From contig NC_092671.1 in assembly GCF_964355755.1 (NCBI RefSeq), positions 10,055,001 through 10,119,000 on the forward strand: a stretch of DNA of 64,000 bases. The letters run 5' to 3'. This document shows, in pieces, positions 57,201 through 64,000 of the stretch (the first letter of the stretch is position 1; each line of letters opens with the position of its first letter). The notes under the pieces were generated by a model, which worked only from the letters and a program-made list of their open reading frames with translations, searched no databases and was not told where the DNA came from. The stretch comes from Antedon mediterranea (lineage: Eukaryota > Echinodermata > Crinoidea > Comatulida > Antedonidae). A program made the position numbers and the translations under genes.

Positions 57201-58852
57201 ACCTTTTTGCTACACATTTCTACAATTGTGTAGCAAAAAATACAATACAAAACTATGTTTCTTGTCTAAAAAATCAGTTCGATTAGCAATTTTGCTAAAC
57301 AAAATTTTCAAATGAAATTTTTCCCTGCATATAGTTCATACATGTTATACTTTATCTCAGTTTGCCTTCTTTTCTTTCAAATATAAGAATCAAATATGCA
57401 CCTTACAATACCGTAGTTGATTGATAACAATAATACTGACTGATTCTTTAAACAAATTATTTTTTTTCCAAAATAATATTTTCACTTTCAATATTGTACA
57501 GTAAATATGTTTAATTTTTTGTACAATAGAAAATCAACACAATTACAGTATTCTTCTGCAAATATTATGAATGCTTCTTTAATTATAAGGTTTCACTATT
57601 GTAACATAATCAGTGTACTGTATGATATTCTAATTACATTGCCCTTTTCTATAGTATTTATTATTTGTAACCTTGATTTCAATCCAGGATATTGCTAGCC
57701 AAACACCTTGATTGCTAGATTATCAGGACAAGGCAAAATACTTCCTAGTCAATATCTTCATAGAAATTAAATGCGAATGTTATGAACATCAATTAAATCA
57801 AATGTGCAAAAGGATATTATTATGATGAAGGTTATTTATCGACTTATTCCAGACATTCACTGCGGTTGTGAGAAAAAAAGCATTGCAATATCATGATGGA
57901 TTATTATCATGTACTTTATGGTAACTGATAAATAGCGGTCATGCTAATCTTCGCCTGGTACGCCCGGAAGGGGCCTGGTATCGCCTAGATAGGGTTTATG
58001 ATATAAAATGATGTCAAGTACATTTTATTACTATATGCTTTAATTAAAGTCATAAATTTAACTTAGATATATTTTTCTTTCCACCAGAAACAAGTTAATT
58101 CAGTTAAAATATTGTTTAACATTTCAGTTTCGGAAAAAACATAATCAGTATTTTGACAGTTGTTATTAAAAAATGTACAAAACGTACAATTAGAATTAAT
58201 TAAATATCACAATAACATTAAATATTATGTTAGCATGTACTTGATAAAATTTTATGTTTAAACCCTACCGGGAGAAAAATTAGCATTACCCGATAATAGT
58301 CACAATGTAAAATATTATAAAGTTGAATGAACGAATTTAGGAAAATGAAGAGATTGTCCGCATTGTTATACTGTGCCGGAATTGGATTGGATGACGGGGA
58401 ACCTCTACTGTACCTAGCAAGCTTCAGTTTAGTTTCTAAAGACCAAATTTGTTTAAAACATCAAACATGTTATGTTATTGTTAATTGTTGGCAGGGCCTA
58501 TTAAATAAACTGAATGAAGGATAAATCTGAATTAACAGATCCAGTGCCTTAAATTATATATTATTATTAATATTATACACGCCTTTGGTTCCCCACACCT
58601 TTTTACACGAAAGTATAAACAGACACAAAGGCTGGGCTAGCTAGGCTAACGTGCCTACGTGAGTAATGATTCATCGACAATGGAGTCATATCACACAGCA
58701 TACATGTGAACATAAACAATCAACCATCCACACACCACGAAGGAAGAACCCGTGAGCCTAGGCCTAGATTAAATTTTCGCAGTTAAATAGACAATGAATA
58801 CAAGCAAATTAAAGATGAACATGACAATTAACTTACCGTCTGATAAAGCCAT
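48176..58852 (-). CDS. ACO1: Cytosolic aconitase / iron regulatory protein 1 (complete, 18 coding exons)
   Basis: Interconverts citrate and isocitrate in the cytosol with a 4Fe-4S cluster. Without the cluster, family members bind iron-responsive elements in mRNA. Exons 1 to 18 (plus coordinates): 58837-58852, 56749-56841, 56450-56618, 55805-55942, 55395-55464, 54957-55140, 54423-54562, 53890-54061, 53669-53769, 53001-53277, 52333-52468, 51995-52079, 50496-50652, 50116-50240, 49896-50000, 49034-49447, 48431-48616, 48176-48286. All introns are GT-AG and the phases sum to 892 codons (889 in human ACO1). Cluster ligands are Cys441, Cys507 and Cys510. Arg540 and Arg545 (NRNFEGR) and Arg784 ([10 protein letters not shown]) match human Arg536, Arg541 and Arg780. 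Whether it binds RNA in this animal is not shown. Mitochondrial aconitase is excluded by the IRP-type sequence. Confidence 0.97.
48431..48616 (-). CDS. ACO1: ACO1 exon 17
   Basis: Encodes [20 protein letters not shown] through QKISVQ. Contains [13 protein letters not shown], near invariant in the family. Confidence 0.97.
48656..48712. repeat. Dispersed repeat, copy 2
   Basis: AAATCCAAAGGCAAATTACA, then AAAATGACAACGCTGTGGT. Same element as 25867-25922. It lies in the ACO1 intron between exons 17 and 16. Confidence 0.65.
49034..49447 (-). CDS. ACO1: ACO1 exon 16 (domain 4)
   Basis: Largest exon, 414 nt. Encodes [38 protein letters not shown] and [11 protein letters not shown]. The DHISPAG and GSSRD motifs belong to the swivelling C-terminal domain. 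Confidence 0.97.
49545..49725 (+). mobile_element. SINE related to the 33240-33534 element
   Basis: GTTCTGGTAGTGGAACAAGT and ATAAGGACTATAAACCGTA match the minus strand of 33240-33534 with scattered differences. Opposite orientation to that copy. It lies in the ACO1 intron between exons 16 and 15. Confidence 0.65.
49896..50000 (-). CDS. ACO1: ACO1 exon 15
   Basis: Encodes [20 protein letters not shown] through SPPFFQTM, matching the STYIKSPPFF segment of IRP1. Confidence 0.95.
50116..50240 (-). CDS. ACO1: ACO1 exon 14
   Basis: Encodes [20 protein letters not shown] to EVYSNIT. Donor GTAACATT. Confidence 0.93.
50496..50652 (-). CDS. ACO1: ACO1 exon 13
   Basis: Encodes [20 protein letters not shown] through EKEPIG. 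The two arginines of NRNFEGR match those reported to contact IRE RNA or substrate in IRP1. Confidence 0.96.
50780..50850 (+). repeat. tRNA-like SINE head
   Basis: GAGTAGCTTTGCGTCAGGCT resembles an A-box region. GTGAGTTCGAGTCCCACC is a good B box. It lies inside an ACO1 intron, and nothing suggests a mature tRNA, so a SINE head is preferred. Confidence 0.55.
51019..51837. mobile_element. hAT-like non-autonomous DNA transposon
   Basis: About 34-bp terminal inverted repeats start CAAAGAATATATATCACAAG and continue AATGAGTAATCCGC; the right end reads the inverse, finishing ATTCTTTG. GTTTTAT lies at both ends (51012-51018 and 51838-51844), a 7-bp exact or 8-bp near-exact target duplication, which fits hAT. 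The 819-bp interior has CpG-containing subterminal sequence and no transposase frame. It lies in the ACO1 intron between exons 13 and 12. Confidence 0.85.
51995..52079 (-). CDS. ACO1: ACO1 exon 12 (second and third cluster cysteines)
   Basis: Encodes [20 protein letters not shown]; the GCMTC cysteines are Cys507 and Cys510. Ends at a codon boundary before GTAAAT. Confidence 0.96.
52257..52330 (-). repeat. Tandem duplication of the 3' part of ACO1 exon 11 with donor
   Basis: A 74-bp offset copy of the end of exon 11 lies just downstream in the intron. It retains the same frame ([20 protein letters not shown]) and its own GTATGT donor. A few substitutions alter SPGSG to SPVPG. Read-through from exon 11 meets TAA inside the first donor, so the copy would need its own acceptor. 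Confidence 0.88.
52333..52468 (-). CDS. ACO1: ACO1 exon 11
   Basis: Encodes [19 protein letters not shown] to LETLG. The last 70 nt and the donor are tandemly duplicated immediately downstream in the intron (52257-52330). Confidence 0.95.
53001..53277 (-). CDS. ACO1: ACO1 exon 10 (first cluster cysteine)
   Basis: Encodes [19 protein letters not shown] through [19 protein letters not shown]. The Cys in [11 protein letters not shown] is cluster ligand Cys441. Confidence 0.97.
53669..53769 (-). CDS. ACO1: ACO1 exon 9
   Basis: Encodes [20 protein letters not shown] and [13 protein letters not shown]. Acceptor TTTTGCAG, donor GTAAGT. Confidence 0.94.
53890..54061 (-). CDS. ACO1: ACO1 exon 8
   Basis: Encodes [19 protein letters not shown] through [10 protein letters not shown], an aconitase signature region. 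Confidence 0.96.
54423..54562 (-). CDS. ACO1: ACO1 exon 7
   Basis: Encodes [20 protein letters not shown] through VVLTITK. Phase joins G|GAGTTGG to the preceding exon. Confidence 0.96.
54957..55140 (-). CDS. ACO1: ACO1 exon 6
   Basis: Encodes [20 protein letters not shown] through [14 protein letters not shown]. Contains the PPGSGI and GTDSHT substrate-site motifs. Donor GTATTG follows TGGG. Confidence 0.96.
55395..55464 (-). CDS. ACO1: ACO1 exon 5
   Basis: Encodes [19 protein letters not shown]. This span is found in the IRP/bacterial AcnA-type enzymes. Acceptor CTTTTAG; donor GTCAATTT is a weak GT site. Confidence 0.92.
55805..55942 (-). CDS. ACO1: ACO1 exon 4
   Basis: Encodes [20 protein letters not shown] through VIDHSVQVD, containing the DHSVQ active-site segment. 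Confidence 0.96.
56299..56430. mobile_element. MITE, copy 3
   Basis: Shares GTGACAAAAAAATGTGATGT, GACATGATGATGTCATATCA and the right end TAGTGTAGACAGAGCTAT with 20263-20432. The left terminal repeat is degraded. In the ACO1 intron between exons 4 and 3, close to exon 3. Confidence 0.8.
56450..56618 (-). CDS. ACO1: ACO1 exon 3
   Basis: Encodes [15 protein letters not shown] through [10 protein letters not shown], a highly conserved N-terminal aconitase segment. Acceptor TCTTGTAG, donor GTATGTTT. Confidence 0.95.
56749..56841 (-). CDS. ACO1: ACO1 exon 2
   Basis: Encodes [19 protein letters not shown] and the region aligned with the human FFNLNKL segment. Acceptor TTTTTACAG, donor GTAAGTTT. 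Confidence 0.88.
57154..57235. repeat. Short dispersed element, copy B
   Basis: AATAATTTCGCCAGTGTAGC through TTTTTGCTACACATTTCTAC, a near-identical match to 1227-1303. In ACO1 intron 1. Confidence 0.75.
58837..58852 (-). CDS. ACO1: ACO1 exon 1 (start codon)
   Basis: Encodes MALSD plus one base. Start context AGGAATGG, donor GTAAGT. The N-terminus is short and has no mitochondrial presequence character, consistent with a cytosolic enzyme. Least certain of the exons because it is so short, but phase and context fit. Confidence 0.75.
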
Positions 58853-59040
58853 TCCTACTTTCTGATTCGTCTGGGTTAACAGTGAATTTTGGCAGGTTTC
58901 TGCCGATCTCTCTCTACCACAACAACAAAAACAGCCGTCGTTCGTTCTCTGCTAGAGTGCTGAAGCTCTATTGTTGTTTCACACTCGAGCAGCGAGCTCT
59001 CACACGCCCTCTGTAGGTAGCTGAGTTCACGCGTTTTTTA
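58853..59040 (-). promoter_or_regulatory. Probable ACO1 5' UTR and promoter
   Basis: Inferred from position and base composition. CpG-containing sequence (for example CGAACGACGGCTG and AGAGCTCGCTGCTCGAG on the minus strand) is rare elsewhere in the window and ends sharply near 59035, where AT-rich sequence resumes. Confidence 0.4.
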
Positions 59041-60649
59041 AATTTACTATAATATTATTTATAAATTTAATATTTTTGTTTTATATTAACAATTGTTTTG
59101 TATGGTTATTTAACTTTGATCAATGTCACATAATATTTATCCACTTGACCAAAAACCTAGATCGAAAAAATGTATTTAACTAAAAAAAATGTAATTTAAA
59201 GCAATGAATGAAAAAATGGTACTTGGTGTCATGATTGATTCGGTGTCATGTGTTGATTTGTTTAATACAAGTAAATGATGTATTCATTTTACTTGTGGTA
59301 TAAAGATAAAAACAATTTTTGCAAAAAAGTTTTCCATTCATACTCAAGTGCATATTTTTACATTATAATAAACTCATGAAATCAGGAATATTCATAACTT
59401 ATTTATTAAACATTAAGTCCCATTTGAAGTATGACCAAATTAAATTAAACAAACAATGCTATATGTGGCATGCTTTGTATTTATTAAATATTTGTAGCAA
59501 TGTTAAACGCCTGTACAATGTAATATGCCTTAAAAGTTAATCTGCTTTCAGATTACAGTCTTGTTTACTTTTAAATATTATGAAAAAATCGTTGAATTAA
59601 GTTACTGAATTGTAATCATACTGGTATTCAGTAATATAATAGCTGCCTGTATCATATTAATAATATTATTATATAATATGACACTAGTACACTGCTCACC
59701 AGTATTTTTGTGTGCAAAATTAATGGTTTGATAAATTTCTATATTTAATATATCTAGGTATTTTCACTATAAAATAATGAAGTTCATGCTCAAATTAAAG
59801 ACAGTGTTTTTTGCTATTTGTTATTTTCAATTCTGATAATTTCAAAATATGGTATACTGCCCTCTACAGATGCAAATTGCATCATTCAAATTCAATAAAC
59901 ATGAAAAATAGTACCGTATTTCCTTATGTACACTATACAATTTTCACCTTTTTAAAATTTGTACATAAATGAAAATAATAATATGTATAATTTTATACAT
60001 ACTTTATAATATATAATTGGAAGCACTCTATTATACACAACAACATTATTGATCTGTATGTGGTTAACACATCTACATATAAAACAAAAATTATAAAACC
60101 TATAAATTTGACATATCTTGAACCTGAATTAAATACTTAAATTTATTCTACAATATTTCATTTCAAATTAAGACAGACAATTGCTTTTTTTTATTTTCTG
60201 TTCCATATATGGATATTTTATATCCATATCTATTATATCCATATTGTATATTCATATATTTATATCCATATTATTGGGAATAAAATGTTACACCTTTATA
60301 ATACCATGAATACACTAAAAATATTTTTTGAGGACAAAAATAGTGAAATCTTAATTGGAAATCTGGAAAATTGATCTGCATTGAATTGTCACAACAGAAT
60401 TATTCTCTCATATAAATTTTTTCGGAATGTCCACATATTACTGTTATACAAATTTTATAAAAGCATTGAGATGCTGAAAACTATAAATATAGATACACAT
60501 TCACATGGGGAAAATACACTGCTAAGAAGGTGATAATGATCGACCATTATTACCCATACTGAACACCTCCTAATGTTTATAATTGAAGAATAAATATCTA
60601 TATTATGTCAGTTATAGTTTATTTTAAACAGTCACATTTCTGGAGAAGA
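58853..60649. other. ACO1 5' flank and FBXL7 3' flank
   Basis: The first 150 bp upstream of the ACO1 ATG (58853-59030) is GC-richer and includes several CpG, matching a 5' UTR and core promoter region. No clear TATA box or initiator could be fixed. The rest is AT-rich and should include the 3' UTR of the FBXL7-type gene. No gene seen. Confidence 0.5.
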
Positions 60650-61386
60650 TTAGTAAAAAGCTGGGTTTGTGTGTTCAATGATACATTTGCGACAGGTTTT
60701 CTTGAATGCCTTATAAGCCTCGACAGACACCTGACATTCTTGTATATTCAGTTGTTGCAGTTCCTGACAATACTGGGCCATCATATTAATGCCCTCGTCT
60801 TTCACCAACACACATCCTTTCATGCTCAACTTGCGTAGATACATACACCCGATAGCCAACGCAGTCACGCCTTGATCAGTTACTTGCGAGCATTTACCGA
60901 TATCAAGTGATCGTAATCGTACACATCCACGTGCCAGATCAACCATAGCTTTGTCCGTTAAAAGTGCGCAACCTCTCACATTAAGGTAACGCAGTTTACT
61001 ACAGTATTTTGCGATTGAATGTATTCCTAAATCTGTAATACGGTCACATTTTGCGATGCTGAAATGTTTAAGCGATGCACCTAACTTAGATAACGACCTC
61101 ATGCCGTAGTCTGTGATTCTACGGCATTCTATTACGGAGATCTCTTTTAAAACGGAACAACTGTTGGCTATTTCTCGGAAGCCCTCATCCGTGATGCGTT
61201 GGCATCGTCTGATATAAAGGTTCTGAAGACCAGGACAGTTCAGAGCGACTGTTCGTAATCCTTTGTCATCGAGGGCGGCACAATTTGACATATCTAGATG
61301 GCGTAATCGTAAACTTTGACCTTGCAATTCACATGACTCCGCAGATGACTCGTCGGATACACTGAAACATGTGATCAATGGACAGC
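60650..61386 (-). CDS. FBXL7: FBXL7-type F-box/LRR protein, terminal exon (5'-partial)
   Basis: Substrate-receptor subunit of an SCF (Skp1-Cul1-F-box) ubiquitin ligase, by family. This exon (acceptor TTGTTCATAG; first two bases complete a Gly codon) encodes the last 245 residues. They are about nine cysteine-containing leucine-rich repeats, with repeated C..ITD.G or L..L.I..C motifs such as LRYLNVRGCALLTDKAM and LRSLDIGKCSQVTDQGV. The C-terminus KCIIEHTNPAFY matches the conserved FBXL7 ending (IEHTNPAF). The F-box exon(s) lie beyond 64000. Similar LRRs occur in FBXL2, FBXL20 and FBXL13, but the C-terminal motif favours FBXL7. Confidence 0.93.
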
Positions 61387-64000
61387 CTATGAACAAAAAA
61401 AAAGTCAAGTTTAATATAAAGAACATTATGAAATATAACATTGAAGTTAAAATGTCAAGGATAGCATTGATTCCTCGATACTGTACTCCGTGAGAACATT
61501 TTAATAAAACAAAAAGGCATCATAAAACAGCTAAATATAGCATATTTTGCAATATTGCATGTACTGTATTTATTTGGCATACACTTTTTTTAGTACAGAA
61601 ATTTTACATGTCAATGAATTGATTATTACAGTACTTAATTCAGCCCTTAATTTGACTATAAAGAGGGACGGATACCTGAATATTTAAACCAGGGTGTCAC
61701 AAAGTGTCTGATCTTGCGATAAAACAATTACCTGTACATATTATACAAAACTAAAAAGAAATAGAATAATTGATTATTGAATTGAATTGATTGAATAATC
61801 GTCTCAATTGATGATGATCCTAAAAAAGTACAAACACTGTTTGGCAATCTATATAAGGTTGAATTAACAACCTAGATATAAGTACAGGTTACTGACATTT
61901 CAGAACAAACTTTAACAAACCATTGCCTTGTGAAATATAAACACTTGAACTTAAAGATCAAATAATTGCGAACTTATTTGTTTATAGCTATTAAACTTTT
62001 GTTGGAAAGATGCGCTTTGTATGGTAGTACTGACTAAGATTTATATTAGAAACTTTATTAGTCTGAGTAAAGTCTGTTAATAAAGGGATTTGAGCAATTA
62101 ACCGCCATTTCAAAGTTTACATTATTGTAAATGAGGACCATTTAATATGTGCAATGTATTGTCCAAAGAAATTCACGAGTGAATTGGGTAATAATGATAT
62201 ACTGTGTTATCATAAACGTTTTTAAAATCTAGTTTTGTAGATTAACCTAGACCTACATACTAAATGTATAGTTTTCTTGCGATCTTATTTACATAATAAT
62301 TTTTATACAGAACTTTGAAAATGAAATGAATCTCTACTAAATCTATTTGACACTAGGTAGTTTCAAACTTTATTCTTTTAACTTAGACACGTTCGATTTT
62401 TTTCATAAAAAAAAATATCCACACATAACTAAAAATTAAATATAGGCCTATGTTAGACATCAGATATTCACTTTTCTGTAACTGTCTTGTTATCGTACCA
62501 ACAATACCAAAGCAACAGTATGTCAATATTTCTATATCCTTTATGCTAGATGTCAAAAATCTAATCTATACCAATACAGACAACAACAAAACTGTGTCAC
62601 CACTACAATGGCTTTTGTACAATTACATTGTTTCTTGAGGGCGATTCTATTACTACAGAGCCTAATTGGGGCATATCAGTTACAGTGGGTCTCACTGAGT
62701 GACATAAGAAGGTTCCTGCTAACAATCAAACTAGAATATTTGCTTGTATGCAAACCCCATTGGAATTTGTAAATTTATAAAAGTTGGGGGACCTCTGTTT
62801 TGTGATATTAACAAAAAGTAACAGCACACCCATATCCTGGACAGCAGCCAATATTTTACAGTGTGATGACAGACACTGTATTTTCAATGTACAGTACATA
62901 CTGTATGTCATGACGTTAAGGATGCTATCAAATATGATACTACAGATCCTTTTGGGTCCTGCCTAAAATAAATTTAAAAAGTTTGTTCACCCAAAAAGAC
63001 TATTTAAATCAGTACTTCTTAAGACAGACTTTTTTCTCCTTTTTTCTCCTCTACCATGCCACCTAGATTGTTTTAGATCTAGTTTAAGTAGGGCAGGAGG
63101 TGCCTGAGTCTGGGATGGCCGAGACACAACTGGTACTGACCGGGGTTCAATTAGACCAATCCCTGGTTGGCGACGAAGGCGTATCCCCTTACTTCGGTTT
63201 GGTTTTTTTTTTGCATGGTTGGAATCCCGTTTAACGTATTAGTTTTATGTACAGCGCTTAGAGGTTTCACAACATTAGGCACTATATAAATCCAGGATAC
63301 TATTATTATTACGTTTAATACTTAAAGCTATTAAAACCAGTAATTTGTTCTGTTTCGTGTCAGAAAATTAGATATCATTTTTCACTGCTGTACTGTAATT
63401 TTTTAATTGTCTACAAGATTGACTGATAAATTGACAGTTCGTTCAGCAACTTGTTTTTCCATCAAGCCACCATTTAAGCCTCATTTCACAAACCTGTCCA
63501 AATATTGTTACTTTCGGTTTTAGCTAGGCCCAGGTGCACTCAATCAACTATCAATTCATACACACGCAGCATGCCTATGATTACCCAATTGGACAAACTA
63601 CCTACAGCATATCGGCCTAGATTGTACATCGAATACTAACATTTAAAATTAAATATTTTGATATTATACTGTACATACAAAATTATTAATAGTCCTTTTC
63701 ATCTAACTTACAATGTTTCTTTTTCTTATCAAAATTTTATTTTTATGAATAAAAAATAAATTGAATTCCAACAATGCAATAATTAATAAATCAATTTTTT
63801 CACGATAAGTTTTGGATGTTATACAGAAATTCAAATTAATTTTCAAATACTTATAGCATTTTTATTGTTCTTATAGCTTCGTAATTAATTGTTATTAATA
63901 TCCTGAACTCCAGCCTTCAGTTAATTTGGGATTATTATTGAATATTTACTGAACGTGCAGAAAAACTTCAGGTGGTAACGATCACTAAAGGCATTCACCC
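61387..64000. other. FBXL7 intron (to window end)
   Basis: AT-rich, with one SINE near 63105-63310. No further FBXL7 exon is recognisable before the end of the window. Confidence 0.55.
63105..63310 (+). mobile_element. SINE with tRNA-like head and LINE-like 3' tail
   Basis: GGATGGCCGAGACACAACTG and CGGGGTTCAATTAGACC form an A/B-box-like head. The 3' part has TACAGCGCTTAGAGG and CACTATATAAATCC followed by TATTATTATTA, a common animal SINE ending (the GCGCTT...CTATATAAAT type). Confidence 0.65.

Noticed and set aside
57943-58290. Possible inverted-repeat element in ACO1 intron 1 (GCTAATCTTCGCC / GGGAGAAAAATTAGC)
   Set aside because: Arms match too poorly by eye to define ends or a target duplication.
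60605-60838. Plus-strand 77-codon frame
   Set aside because: Lies antisense to the FBXL7 terminal exon, whose protein is clearly real.

Overview
This window is animal nuclear DNA. It has spliced genes with GT-AG introns of 0.1 to 8 kb, AT-rich non-coding sequence (about one third G+C by eye) and many small DNA transposons, SINE-like elements and satellites. The proteins match bilaterian families closely. I infer a marine invertebrate, probably a deuterostome and perhaps an echinoderm. A crinoid is a guess that the sequence does not prove. I found no bacterial, viral or organellar gene.

Layout. (1) Positions 1-16435, plus strand: the 3' seven coding exons of a receptor-regulated Smad of the TGF-beta/activin class (Smad2/3). 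The first coding exon(s) lie left of the window. Its introns hold a foldback-like element built of minisatellites, a dimeric satellite, a Harbinger-like element, a hairpin-unit satellite, a MITE and a LINE 3' end. (2) 16436-31688: a long stretch without a recognisable gene, holding one MITE and one isolated exon-like segment. (3) 31689-40805, plus strand: a complete two-exon LHFPL2-type four-pass membrane protein. (4) 40806-48175: intergenic, with a 1.2 kb AGTATACTT-type minisatellite and a 1.8 kb satellite whose roughly 195-bp unit is itself a hairpin. (5) 48176-58852, minus strand: a complete 18-exon cytosolic aconitase / iron regulatory protein 1 (ACO1, 892 codons), with Fe-S cysteines and RNA-contact arginines present. 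(6) 60650-61386, minus strand: the last exon of an FBXL7-type F-box/LRR protein. Its upstream exons lie beyond 64000.

The four genes do not form an operon or pathway. They act separately in TGF-beta/activin signalling, a tetraspan membrane protein family, iron and citrate metabolism, and substrate recognition by an SCF ubiquitin ligase.

The most interesting points are the changed Smad C-terminal phosphorylation tail (GSKS in place of SSxS), partial exon duplications in both the Smad and ACO1 genes, a SINE flanked by an identical direct repeat of about 103 bp, satellites made from hairpin (MITE-like) units, and a foldback-like element with 15-bp C-rich and G-rich arms. Exon boundaries were placed by hand from splice consensus and protein similarity. 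I ran no search.
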